Origin: Marinifilaceae bacterium
Lineage (GTDB): Bacteria > Bacteroidota > Bacteroidia > Bacteroidales > Marinifilaceae
Assembly (NCBI GenBank): GCA_016744515.1
Contig: JADGEF010000024.1
Location: 1-36,630, forward strand
Length of the DNA stretch: 36,630 bases
Direction: 5' to 3'
Shown: piece after piece, positions 26,811-35,397 of the stretch
Layout: every line of letters begins with the position of its first letter
How positions within the stretch are numbered: position 1 is the stretch's first letter
Translations under genes and position numbers: made by a program
Notes under the pieces: generated by a model
Database searches by the model: none
What the model was told of the DNA's origin: nothing
What the model saw: only the letters and a program-made list of their open reading frames with translations

Positions 26811-26843
26811 AAAGGCTTGTCGTTTTTCGGCAAGCCTTTTTCT
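26811..26843 (+). terminator. Rho-independent terminator after atpC
   Basis: AAAGGCTTG (26811-26819) pairs with CAAGCCTTT (26831-26839). The stem is extended inwards by three further pairs, including a G-U, around a TTTTT loop, and a T-tract follows. Confidence 0.87.
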
Positions 26844-27045
26844 TTGGTAGTTTTTTGATATGAATTACTGATTTGGATTAACTATATTTATATAAAGATT
26901 ATCGATTTGAAATATAAGTTAGTCTGAGCTAAATTTGTTTTATCGAGATTTTCAGATCCATATATCATTTTATGAGAAGCACTGAGAATTCGAAATCAAA
27001 AAAAAACAAAATCCAAACAATAAACATCTACTAAAACACAATCCT

Positions 27046-28038
27046 ATGCCAAACTTAAGTACAAACTATTTAGGACTAGAATTAAAGAACCCAATTATTG
27101 TAGCAAGTTCAGGACTGACTGATTCTGTTGAGAAAATAAAAGAGCTTGAAGCCAACGGAGCTGCGGCAGTTGTTCTTAAATCAATCTTCGAGGAAGAAAT
27201 TATAATGGAAATGGATGAGCAAATGTTGAATATGACAAGTCGCCCATATATTTATCCTGAGACATTCGACTATATGAGCGATGAGCCTGAAGAGGATCTG
27301 GTTCGAAAGTATTTACGATTAATAAAAGAAGCTAAGGCAGCTGTATCTATTCCAATCATTGCAAGTATTAATTGTGTCAGTTCACAAAAATGGACCTACT
27401 TAGCTACGGAAATTGAAAAGGCTGGAGCAGATGCTCTAGAAATTAACTTTTTTGTATTACCAACCGATTTGAATCGATCAGTTGATGAGAACGAGAATAT
27501 CTATTATGAGGTATTAAAAGAGGTTAAGAAGAAAGTTGCCTTACCCGTTTCCTTAAAGATAAGCCCATATCATTCAAATTTAGCTCATATGGTTAAGAAA
27601 CTTGATGATTCAGGAGCAGATGGAGTTGTCATGTTTAATCGTTTTTATAGCCCAGATATCGATATCAATAATTTAACATTGAATACAGGACAGGTTTTAT
27701 CTGGAGCTTATGATTTTAAAAATACATTGAGATGGGTAGGTATCCTTCGTGATAGAGTTAAGTGTTCTATTGCTGCTACAACCGGAATTCACTCTTCAGA
27801 AAGTATTATTAAGCAACTTTTAGCTGGTGCTGATGCCGTACAATTGGCTTCTATTATCTATAAGGAAGGTCCTGGATATATTGATACGCTAACCAAAGAG
27901 ATTTATTCTTGGATGGAAAAGCAAGGCTTTGAAAATATAAGTGATTTCCAAGGTAAATTAAGTCAGGATAAATCAAATGATCCAGCTGCCTTTGAAAGAG
28001 TTCAGTTTATGAAGCACTTCAGAAACTTTGTAATGTAA
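27046..28038 (+). CDS. Dihydroorotate dehydrogenase-like flavoprotein
   Basis: This 330-aa TIM-barrel protein belongs to the PyrD-like FMN family: LSTNYLGLELKNPIIVASSG at the N-terminus, PIIASINCVSS, ALEINFFVLPTD, PVSLKISPYHSN, GADGVVMFNRFY and the phosphate-binding IAATTGIHSSESIIK plus GADAVQLASIIYKEGP. It is the branch usually annotated as dihydroorotate dehydrogenase-like rather than a proven PyrD. It may serve pyrimidine synthesis or another flavin-dependent oxidoreduction. No pyr genes are nearby. It stands alone between two terminators. Confidence 0.85.
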   Translation: MPNLSTNYLGLELKNPIIVASSGLTDSVEKIKELEANGAAAVVLKSIFEEEIIMEMDEQMLNMTSRPYIYPETFDYMSDEPEEDLVRKYLRLIKEAKAAVSIPIIASINCVSSQKWTYLATEIEKAGADALEINFFVLPTDLNRSVDENENIYYEVLKEVKKKVALPVSLKISPYHSNLAHMVKKLDDSGADGVVMFNRFYSPDIDINNLTLNTGQVLSGAYDFKNTLRWVGILRDRVKCSIAATTGIHSSESIIKQLLAGADAVQLASIIYKEGPGYIDTLTKEIYSWMEKQGFENISDFQGKLSQDKSNDPAAFERVQFMKHFRNFVM

Positions 28039-28057
28039 TCTTGTAAAGAAATATTTT

Positions 28058-28095
28058 AAGCCGAGTCAATTTAAATTGATTCGGCTTTTTTCTTT
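28058..28095 (+). terminator. Rho-independent terminator after the dihydroorotate dehydrogenase-like gene
   Basis: AAGCCGAGTCAATTT (28058-28072) and AAATTGATTCGGCTT (28073-28087) are complementary except for one G-U pair. The inner bases form the loop, and a T-rich tail follows. Confidence 0.87.
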
Positions 28096-28205
28096 ATTGA
28101 TGACTTGAATCTAAATGATGAAAATTAGCAGCATGATAGATTACTATGAATCTACTATGCTGCTGATAAGTGATTGTGTATATTTTATATACTAAACGCG
28201 CCAAA

Positions 28206-28499
28206 TTAAAATTTGAATAGAAACCCCCCACACACTACTATTAAAAGAATAAGAGTGATTAAAAAAGACCAGCTAGAAAGGTTTTTAAATGCAAACTTAT
28301 TATAATATGCAGATATCCCTGAAAATATTAGAAGAATTGGTATGATTAGACAAAGTGGAATGGTTAATAATTCTGTTAACACACCAAATATGATATTATC
28401 ATAATGGAGTGCAGAGTAATTTAGATATGAGAAACTGAAAAAAAGCATACACAACATGCTTAATATAAAGATTACTATATCACTTTTTGTTTTATTCAT
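28206..28499 (-). CDS. Small three-helix membrane protein of unknown function
   Basis: This 97-aa protein has three hydrophobic segments, around residues 8-27, 38-62 and 76-95, joined by short polar loops. I recognise no family. It lies 23 nt downstream of the Cys-rich protein gene on the same strand, so the two are probably cotranscribed. The region is AT-rich and bounded on the other side by the terminator at 28058. Confidence 0.65.
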   Translation of the reverse strand: MNKTKSDIVIFILSMLCMLFFSFSYLNYSALHYDNIIFGVLTELLTIPLCLIIPILLIFSGISAYYNKFAFKNLSSWSFLITLILLIVVCGGFLFKF

Positions 28500-28522
28500 A
28501 GTGTTAATTACATTAAAAATGA

Positions 28523-29290
28523 TTAGAAGATAAAAATGTCACTTATTACGTCATCCTTTTTCTTGTATATATCATCTTCATTTAATTCGATAGGTTCAAG
28601 AGTTTCAACCTGTTCATCCTCGACACATCGTGGTCCGCAATGCCAGTAGCCACAATTTGTACATCTCATATCATGAATTAAACAAAACACATGTCTAAAG
28701 CGACAACGACCTTCATAATTTCCACAACAACCCCAGTCGCTACCATTGGTTCCCCACCAACCTTTAGTTCTGCTAGCATCCTCTATATCTAGAAGCTCAA
28801 CTTTATCTATTAGATCTTGAAGTGTTATTATTTCTTCGTCAAAACATCCTAAAACATAAAGAGCTATTTGATTTTCTGCCTCTGATAAAGAAAATTGTTT
28901 GGTTTCTATAAACGAAATTAAATTATTTACATTTATCCCAATATCTTCATTAAATATAAAAGATGAATTTTCCGTTTTAAAGTCTTGAGATATGGTTGAC
29001 AAGAAAGGAGATTTGCTTTTCGTTTTATTTAAATCATATGTTATTCTTCGTTTAGTTGTTTTCAATAATGAATAAAACATAACCAAGCCCTGGTTTTCCA
29101 TCTTATTAAGCTCAACTTTAGGCATTGAATTGAATTTTGAATTAATCATTGTTAAAATTAAAGATGATAATTCATCAATTGTTTGTGAAGAATATTCTTG
29201 GGAAAGCTTTATTGCACGATCTGTTATAATATCGGCGATAAGATTTTCATCTGATATATTTATTTTCAGCGATTCATTAAAAGAAAGCAA
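28523..29290 (-). CDS. Cys-rich protein of unknown function, probable lipoprotein with an out-of-frame signal peptide
   Basis: The 255-codon frame starts with a TTG at 29290, but it is open for 36 more codons upstream without an ATG, reading FTLRIDYNYQNNQVSYDASI and on to a stop at 29399-29401. This reads like genuine protein sequence. Just upstream, one base out of frame, lies a lipoprotein signal peptide (29389-29469). Residues 178-222 form a compact Trp/Cys-rich region with eight cysteines (C188, C189, C196, C203, C210, C213, C218, C222), which suggests metal binding or disulfides. The remainder is helical. I do not recognise the family. It is either frameshifted in nature or affected by a one-base sequence error. 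Confidence 0.6.
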   Translation of the reverse strand: MLSFNESLKINISDENLIADIITDRAIKLSQEYSSQTIDELSSLILTMINSKFNSMPKVELNKMENQGLVMFYSLLKTTKRRITYDLNKTKSKSPFLSTISQDFKTENSSFIFNEDIGINVNNLISFIETKQFSLSEAENQIALYVLGCFDEEIITLQDLIDKVELLDIEDASRTKGWWGTNGSDWGCCGNYEGRCRFRHVFCLIHDMRCTNCGYWHCGPRCVEDEQVETLEPIELNEDDIYKKKDDVISDIFIF

Positions 29291-29388
29291 ATCTGATGAA
29301 TTTTTAATACTTAACGTAATGTCAAGTATGTTATCAACAATGCTTGCATCATATGAAACTTGGTTGTTTTGATAATTGTAATCTATTC

Positions 29389-29469
29389 TTAAAGTGAATC
29401 ACAACAAGAGCTGAATCCTATGAGTAAAGAGATTAATATACATGTTAAATAGTTTATTTTTGTTTTCAT
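29389..29469 (-). pseudogene. Severed lipoprotein signal peptide of the Cys-rich protein
   Basis: The ATG at 29469 opens a 26-codon frame that reads MKTKINYLTCILISLLIGFS, then SCCDSL and a stop. This is a typical type II signal peptide: basic n-region, hydrophobic core and lipobox-like FSSC. A one-base shift between about 29389 and 29401 would fuse it to the long Cys-rich frame, so the intact ancestor was probably a lipoprotein of about 315 aa. Confidence 0.55.
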
Positions 29470-29995
29470 ATTAAAAAAAAGATTAAGATTTCTGTTCATA
29501 CTATTTTATTTTTGTTCACAGCAATATCTTTGCAGTATTTTATATATGGCATATGTGCTTTTATCAAGAAAGCATTTATGCTGTATTTTTGATATAATAT
29601 TTTACTTTCTTAAAAAATCTCTTTGAATCCTAGTAATATCTTTTGAATCTCAAAGAGATTATAGTATCTCATTCAACACCTCCTATCTTATAAAATAGTT
29701 TTTTAATGAAAATCAACTTATTAGTTTATCAATACTTTAATACTAGAACAGTAAGATTTAAAAAAGGGGTGACAAAGAGTTTAATTATTTTTGTTTATAT
29801 GCTTATGAGTCTGATAAATACTGGCAGATTTCTACTTTGAGCTGGTTTGCTGATACGTTTTTTTTGTTGGAATATTTGTGAAAAAGGATTTTGTTTAGGA
29901 TTATTATTCTAGATTCAATAATTTGAGATTGTAATGTTTTTAGTGTAGAGAATTAGATGTTTTTTCTACTGACAGGATATTCAGTTAATTTATAA
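29470..29995. other. AT-rich intergenic stretch with one perfect inverted repeat
   Basis: I see no gene in these 526 bases. AATCTCTTTGA (29616-29626) and TCAAAGAGATT (29650-29660) form a perfect 11-bp inverted repeat with a 23-nt spacer and no T-tail. The stretch lies between divergent transcription units and should contain the promoters for both sides, but no convincing box was picked out. Confidence 0.6.
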
Positions 29996-30085
29996 TTGAG
30001 GTTAATTTCTGTTAAAAAATGTAATAAGCTTATTATCTACGGTTTTGTAATTATATCTTTAAACATCACTAAAAGAAAACTAGCC

Positions 30086-30919
30086 TTGAAATCGATTTAT
30101 TTTACCCTCATATTCTTAAGCAGTTTCGTACTGTTTCCTATTGTTTCAGATGCTCAAACCTCTGATGAAGAAGAAAGTTTTACTCTGTCGGGAAAAGTTA
30201 TTGATGCTGCTACACTAGAAGGCATTCCTTTCTCACATATTAAGATTGATGATACTTACTGGGGTGTTATTTGTGATAGTCTAGGTTTCTTTAAAATCGC
30301 AATAAAGCCGAATCAAAATTTGAAAGTGTCTTCTTTAAGTTACGCTGAGATATTGGTTCCTATAACCAGTGAAGTTACTGATGGAGCAGCATTTCAAGAG
30401 ATATCTCTCGATAGAATGAGTTATATGCTTGAAGAAGTGGATATCTATTCTTTAGGAACTTGGGAGCAGTTCAAAGAGAATTTTGTGAAAATGGAATTAC
30501 CAGATGATTCGAATATTGCTGGAGGATGGGATTTTGGTAATATGAAGCAACATATGCAAGCTGCACTTGCAATGGATAGAACAGGTGCAGGTATCTCAAT
30601 AAACAGAAAGTTCAAGGACAGAAAGCAGAGAGAACATGTTGCTAAGTTAAAATCAAGAGAGTTTAAAGTTGATATCCTAAAAAGTAAATTCAATAAGCAA
30701 TTGGTCGAAGATATTACACGAGAGAAAGGAGAAAGACTTGAAGCACTTATGGTGTATATTACGGAAAGAGAATATTTCACATTTCAAACTCGTGATATGT
30801 ATATTCAGCAAAGAATAAAAGCTTGCTATGATACTTTTGTTTTGGAGTATGTTGAAGGTGAATATGAATATGCCTTAGATGATACGACTAAAACACTTCG
30901 AAATCATTTACGAAAATAA
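30086..30919 (+). CDS. Exported protein with carboxypeptidase-regulatory-like domain
   Basis: From the TTG at 30086 the product starts (M)KSIYFTLIFLSSFVLFPIVS followed by DAQ, a clean Sec signal peptide. The reading frame can be extended to another TTG at 29996, which adds an unlikely 30-residue extension; no ATG is available. The mature part begins with a beta-sandwich of the CarboxypepD_reg-like type (FTLSGKVIDAATLEGIPFSH...GVICDSLGFFKIAI...LKVSSLSY). A charged helical region ending at residue 307 of the longer frame follows. Such proteins are common in the Bacteroidota periplasm or at the outer membrane, but the specific role is unknown. It converges on cls with a 5-nt gap. Confidence 0.7.
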   Translation: MKSIYFTLIFLSSFVLFPIVSDAQTSDEEESFTLSGKVIDAATLEGIPFSHIKIDDTYWGVICDSLGFFKIAIKPNQNLKVSSLSYAEILVPITSEVTDGAAFQEISLDRMSYMLEEVDIYSLGTWEQFKENFVKMELPDDSNIAGGWDFGNMKQHMQAALAMDRTGAGISINRKFKDRKQREHVAKLKSREFKVDILKSKFNKQLVEDITREKGERLEALMVYITEREYFTFQTRDMYIQQRIKACYDTFVLEYVEGEYEYALDDTTKTLRNHLRK

Positions 30920-30924
30920 TTAAG

Positions 30925-32391
30925 CTACAATAGAGGGGTGAAAATCCTAGCTAAAGATTCCTTTATTTTTTGCCCTTTAGGGCGCTTTTGCCATGTTTCT
31001 AAATCAATCTTATCACTCTGTTCGAGATCTTCAAGAAATCGCTCTCTAAGCTCCATAGTAACCGTTTCGTCGTATACAAGTGCATTCACTTCGAAGTTCT
31101 GTTCAAAACTTCTTATATCCATATTGGCGGTACCAACTGTTGATATCACACCATCCACCATCATTATTTTACTATGGTTGAATCCTTTCTTATAGAAATA
31201 GATTTTAACACCAGCTTCTAATAACTCTCCTATGTAAGATAGAGTGCCATAAAATGTCATTGCTGAATCTGATTTTTTTGGAATTAATACTCTTACATCA
31301 ATTCCACTCATAGCTGCTGTTTTTAGTGCCATTAGAATGCTTCCATTTGGCATAAAGTAAGGCGAAGAGATGTATACGTTTTGTTTAGCAGATGCAATCG
31401 CCGAGAAATATGCTTGTAAAATACTAGCCCAATCTGAATCGGCTCCAGAGGATACAATTTGTAATAGGCATCGTTCTTTAACCTTGAAATTTGGGCGGTA
31501 TTTTTCATCAAGCAGAACTTCTTGTCGAACAAAATACCAGTCAATTAAAAAAACAATTTGTAAACTACTGGCAGCTTCACCATCAATTTTAAGATGAGTG
31601 TCTCGCCAAATTCCAATGCTAGGAATGCCATTTTTATATCGATCAGCAAAGTTTAGACCACCTACAAACGCAGTCTTTCCATCGATAATAATGATTTTTC
31701 TATGATTACGATAATTGATCCGACTTGTTAAAACTGGAAATCGAACTGGAAGAAAGGCATGTATCTTTACACCAACTTTTCTAAGGCTATCTATATAATC
31801 TTGACTTAGCTTCCAACTTCCAACACCATCGTATATAATTCTGATTTCAACACCAGCAATAGCACGTTCTAGTAGAATTTCGTGGAGTTCACTTGCGAGT
31901 TCTCCATCTTCAATTATGTAATATTCTAAATGGATGTGTTCCTTAGCTTTACGAAGAGACTTGTAAATCTCGGTAAATGTTTCTTCGCCATCGTTAAGAA
32001 TCTTCACTCGATTTTGCCCCGTAAGTAGTGCCTTAGAGTTATTTAGGAGGAGTGTCATCACATTCTTTTTTTCGTGAATTCGCTCATTTTTAAGGAATTT
32101 ACTTTCTTCAAGATTACCTTTCTGATCTTGACTTAAAATCTGTAACCATTTAAGGTCTCCAAGTCCTTTTAAACTGAACATTTTTTGTTTTCTATAGCTC
32201 TGTCCGAAAACGAGGTAAGATATTAAACCTATAACGGGTAAAAGAATAAGAACTAAGATCCAAGATATGGTTTTTTGTGGGCTTCGATTTTCAAGAATAA
32301 CGACAATAAGTGTAAATACGATAGTTAAGGTGTAAATTACTCCAACTAATCCGAATAGATAAAGCCATATGTCATTCCAATTGAAAACCAT
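30925..32391 (-). CDS. cls: Cardiolipin synthase (phospholipase D superfamily)
   Basis: This 488-aa protein has two N-terminal transmembrane helices (residues about 8-33 and 41-62), the second followed by the SYLVFGQSYRKQK segment typical of bacterial Cls. Two HKD motifs follow: H230-x-K232...D237 in YRNHRKIIIIDGKTAFVGGL, and H406-x-K408...D413 in NHSKIMMVDGVISTVGTANM. It joins two phosphatidylglycerol molecules into cardiolipin plus glycerol in the inner membrane. It is divergent from prmC, with 76 nt between starts. Both active sites are complete. Confidence 0.94.
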   Translation of the reverse strand: MVFNWNDIWLYLFGLVGVIYTLTIVFTLIVVILENRSPQKTISWILVLILLPVIGLISYLVFGQSYRKQKMFSLKGLGDLKWLQILSQDQKGNLEESKFLKNERIHEKKNVMTLLLNNSKALLTGQNRVKILNDGEETFTEIYKSLRKAKEHIHLEYYIIEDGELASELHEILLERAIAGVEIRIIYDGVGSWKLSQDYIDSLRKVGVKIHAFLPVRFPVLTSRINYRNHRKIIIIDGKTAFVGGLNFADRYKNGIPSIGIWRDTHLKIDGEAASSLQIVFLIDWYFVRQEVLLDEKYRPNFKVKERCLLQIVSSGADSDWASILQAYFSAIASAKQNVYISSPYFMPNGSILMALKTAAMSGIDVRVLIPKKSDSAMTFYGTLSYIGELLEAGVKIYFYKKGFNHSKIMMVDGVISTVGTANMDIRSFEQNFEVNALVYDETVTMELRERFLEDLEQSDKIDLETWQKRPKGQKIKESLARIFTPLL

Positions 32392-32442
32392 AAGTCTAAT
32401 TTAAGCTAAAAATATTAGCTAAATGTATAGAGAGAAGATTTG

Positions 32443-32450
32443 TATATTTG
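32443..32450 (+). promoter_or_regulatory. -7 box upstream of prmC
   Basis: TATATTTG matches the Bacteroidota TAnnTTTG consensus exactly and ends 17 nt before the prmC ATG at 32468, within the 76-nt gap to the divergent cls gene. A -33 element is not obvious. Confidence 0.45.
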
Positions 32451-32467
32451 CTTAAAATTCCATCGAA

Positions 32468-33328
32468 ATGAATTCAGATCAAACAATAAAATCGATTCAA
32501 TACCTTTTTAAGGAGGAGCTTAAGATGATTTATCCTCAAAGAGAAATTGAAAGTATTATATACATTCTTCTCGAACATCTACTAAATTACTCAAAAATTG
32601 AGATTCAATTGAATAAGAATGAGAAAATTGAACAAAATATTTTTGATCAGATTACTTCAGCCCTGCGAGATTTAAAGAATTCAGTTCCAATTCAATATAT
32701 AATTGGTGAGACAGAATTCTACGATTTGACTTTTAAGGTGAATAAACATACTTTAATTCCTCGACAAGAAACAGAGGAATTGGTTCACCTTATAATAAAT
32801 GAAAATAAAATAGCTGCCCCTCGTGTTCTAGATGTTGGGACGGGAAGTGGTTGTATTCCAATAGTGTTGGCTCACAATATTGCAGGTGCGAATGTTAGTT
32901 CTGTAGATGTTTCAGAAGGGGCAATCGTAATAGCAAAAGAGAATGCGACTCTTAATAAAGTTGCAATTGATTTTCATCTTCGTGATTTTTTAAAATGGGA
33001 TGAGTATTCGTGGGAGATGGGATATGATATCATTGTGAGTAATCCACCATATGTAAAAGAGTCGGAAAAAGAGTTGATGGAAAAGAATGTGCTCACTTAC
33101 GAACCTCATACGGCTCTTTTTGTTGATGATAATGATCCTCTTATTTTCTATAGGCGAATAACTGAATTTGCTAAAGTACATCTGAAAAAAGGTGGGAAGT
33201 TGTATTTTGAAATAAATGAAGCATTGGGTCAAGAGATGATTGAATTGCAAAAATCACTTGGATTTTCTTCAGTTCGATTGATGAAAGATTTGAATGGTCG
33301 AGATCGAATGACTTCGGCAGAATTGTAA
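32468..33328 (+). CDS. prmC: Peptide chain release factor N5-glutamine methyltransferase PrmC (HemK)
   Basis: This 286-aa SAM-dependent methyltransferase modifies the GGQ glutamine of release factors RF1 and RF2. The N-terminal helical domain (1-75) leads to PIQYIIGETEFYDLTF and LIPRQETEELV (97-105). The SAM-binding motif is VLDVGTGSGCIPIVLA (about 120-135), and the catalytic NPPYV is at 192-196. All expected residues are present and the length is normal. recX follows after 20 nt, so the two are likely cotranscribed. Confidence 0.95.
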   Translation: MNSDQTIKSIQYLFKEELKMIYPQREIESIIYILLEHLLNYSKIEIQLNKNEKIEQNIFDQITSALRDLKNSVPIQYIIGETEFYDLTFKVNKHTLIPRQETEELVHLIINENKIAAPRVLDVGTGSGCIPIVLAHNIAGANVSSVDVSEGAIVIAKENATLNKVAIDFHLRDFLKWDEYSWEMGYDIIVSNPPYVKESEKELMEKNVLTYEPHTALFVDDNDPLIFYRRITEFAKVHLKKGGKLYFEINEALGQEMIELQKSLGFSSVRLMKDLNGRDRMTSAEL

Positions 33329-33348
33329 CTGATAAAGTAACTTCTAGT

Positions 33349-33840
33349 ATGTATTCAGAAGAAAAAAAAGCGAAAGAGATTAGTTATTCTTCGGCACTAT
33401 CGAAGATGCAATTTATGTGTAGCCGACAGGAAAGATGTTGTTCGGATATTAGAAAGAAAATCGAAAATTGGTCATTATCTTACGATGATCAAGACAAAAT
33501 TATTCAATCTTTAATTGATGATAAATTTATCGATGAAAAACGATATACAGGTTTTTACGTTCGTGATAAATATAAGTTCAATAGATGGGGACGTATTAAA
33601 ATATCACATCATCTAAAACAAAAACAAATTCCTGAGTCCATTATAATGGAGGCTTTTGATAGTATTTCGGAAGAAATATATGAGGCGAACTTAGAAGATA
33701 TTTTGAATTCGAAATTGAGAAGTACACGTGAAGATGATTCATATAAGTTGAAGGCAAAATTATACCGTTTTGCACAATCAAGAGGTTTTGAATCGAATTT
33801 GATATTGAGATGTATTGAGAAGATATTACATAAAAATTAA
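33349..33840 (+). CDS. recX: Regulatory protein RecX
   Basis: This 163-aa protein binds RecA filaments and modulates recombination. It has the three-repeat helical RecX layout: LSKMQFMCSRQERCCSDIRKK in the first repeat, then IIQSLIDDKFIDEKRYTGFYVRDKYKFNRWG with the conserved FIDExRYAxxYVxxK pattern, then the ISHHLKQKQIPESIIMEAF repeat. recA is not in the window. The 20-nt gap from prmC suggests a shared transcript. Confidence 0.9.
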   Translation: MYSEEKKAKEISYSSALSKMQFMCSRQERCCSDIRKKIENWSLSYDDQDKIIQSLIDDKFIDEKRYTGFYVRDKYKFNRWGRIKISHHLKQKQIPESIIMEAFDSISEEIYEANLEDILNSKLRSTREDDSYKLKAKLYRFAQSRGFESNLILRCIEKILHKN

Positions 33841-33912
33841 TAATCGCTTAGTAAAATGGCATGTTTCTTGCTAAGAAATTTCTACCTTTAAATTTCATCC
33901 AAATTAAAACCT

Positions 33913-35304
33913 ATGAATAAATTTTTACGCCAACTTTTCACCTTGATTTTAGTCATACTCATTTTTTCAAGTTTGAGTTTTGCAGGTCGTCGTCCTCCAA
34001 AGTGGGTTAAGAATAGACCTGTTTCTTCCGAATACTATATTGGAATATCGGTAGTGAAAAAAGGGGTGGAGAATTACATGCAATTGGCTAAAAATAAAGC
34101 ACTGCAAGATTTAGCTTCTCAAATTTCAATTAAGATTTCATCAAATTCGGTTTTGCATCAGTTTGAAGACAATACGGGTTTTAAAGAAGAATTTGAATCT
34201 CAAGTTAAAACATCCTTAGTTCAAGAACTGGAAGGATACGAGTTGGTAGCTTCCTGGAATAACAAAAGAGGTAAAGAGTATTGGGAGTATTACCGTTTAT
34301 CGAAGAAACAATACGCTTTATTGCAACGATTGAAGTTAAATAAAGCTAAGAAGCTAGCTCAAAGTTATTTTGAAGAAGCAAAGGAATATGAATCTAAATT
34401 AGATATCGTTCAAGCTTTAAGTTATTATTCTAAATCTATAGTCGCTTTAAAGGAGCATTTAGATCAAGACTTATCAGTAATGACTTTTGAAGGTTCAGTG
34501 AATTTGGGAACTGAGATTTATAAAAGAATTCAGGATATTTACTCTAATACTAAGTTCGTTCCGGTTAATAAATACATTAAGGTTGAGATATCAACTTCTG
34601 TTAAGGATCCATTTTTAGTAAAAGCTAATTGGGTATCGGGCGAGGGAGAAAAGGAATTGGTGAATTTGCCACTAACTTTCGATTTTATAACTGGTGGAGG
34701 CATATTAAATAAACATGTAAATACTGATGAGTTTGGTTATGCTTCATCTCAATTAACTCGAGTAACTTCAAAACAAAAACTTCAGAAAGTTGAGGCTGCT
34801 TTAGATTTATCATCCATACTGAAACAGGATGATAAGGATTATGAACTTTTAAGAATGTTCTTAACTCCAGATTTAGTGCCAAAATGTTCTATTATTTTAA
34901 ATATTGAGCGCTTGAAGGCTTACATGCTTTTTAGTGAGAAAATTTTTGGTGAGGATTCACGACGTTCTATTCTTAAGAATGCAATTAAAAAAGAATTGTC
35001 AGAGAATTTTTTCTCATTTACCGAGGATAAGGATAGCGCCAATGTGATTCTTGATGTGAAAACGAATGTTACAAAGGGTGAAATAAAAGAAGGACGAAAT
35101 TATAAAGTTCATATCGTTTACTTAGATTGTTTTTTCTCATTAACTGATGTTAAATCAGGTTTTGAGATTTTTAACGATGCAATTTATGAAGTGAAAGGTA
35201 TGAAACCAGTAAGCTATGATTATGCTGTAAGGGAAGCATATGAACAAGCAGTTGAAGAAATTCATATCAGGATTATTCCAAAATTGAATCAACTTGATTT
35301 ATAA
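33913..35304 (+). CDS. Exported LPP20-like domain protein
   Basis: This 463-aa protein has a Sec signal peptide (MNKFLRQLFTLILVILIFSS...SFA, cleavage near residue 24). An LPP20-like domain follows: PPKWVKNRPVSSEYYIGISV, then a helix with AKNKALQDLASQISIKISS and the EGYELVASW...YWEYYRLSK strand pair. The middle contains a helical stretch (KKLAQSYFEEAKEYESKLD) and a beta-rich region, and the C-terminal 120 residues form a second alpha/beta section. There is no lipobox cysteine, so it is probably periplasmic or peripheral. Exact function is unknown. It is followed 93 nt later by a second LPP20-type gene, which suggests a joint envelope role. Confidence 0.7.
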   Translation: MNKFLRQLFTLILVILIFSSLSFAGRRPPKWVKNRPVSSEYYIGISVVKKGVENYMQLAKNKALQDLASQISIKISSNSVLHQFEDNTGFKEEFESQVKTSLVQELEGYELVASWNNKRGKEYWEYYRLSKKQYALLQRLKLNKAKKLAQSYFEEAKEYESKLDIVQALSYYSKSIVALKEHLDQDLSVMTFEGSVNLGTEIYKRIQDIYSNTKFVPVNKYIKVEISTSVKDPFLVKANWVSGEGEKELVNLPLTFDFITGGGILNKHVNTDEFGYASSQLTRVTSKQKLQKVEAALDLSSILKQDDKDYELLRMFLTPDLVPKCSIILNIERLKAYMLFSEKIFGEDSRRSILKNAIKKELSENFFSFTEDKDSANVILDVKTNVTKGEIKEGRNYKVHIVYLDCFFSLTDVKSGFEIFNDAIYEVKGMKPVSYDYAVREAYEQAVEEIHIRIIPKLNQLDL

Positions 35305-35397
35305 TATAGATTTGAAAATAAATAATAGTATAATCATTCAGTTTTAAAATCGGTATACATATTATTGTATTTAAAACTGGAAAATAAATTGAAAACT

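Noticed and set aside
27046..28038. Calling this gene pyrD
   Set aside because: It belongs to the dihydroorotate-dehydrogenase-like branch with no pyrimidine genes nearby, so a specific PyrD role is not supported.
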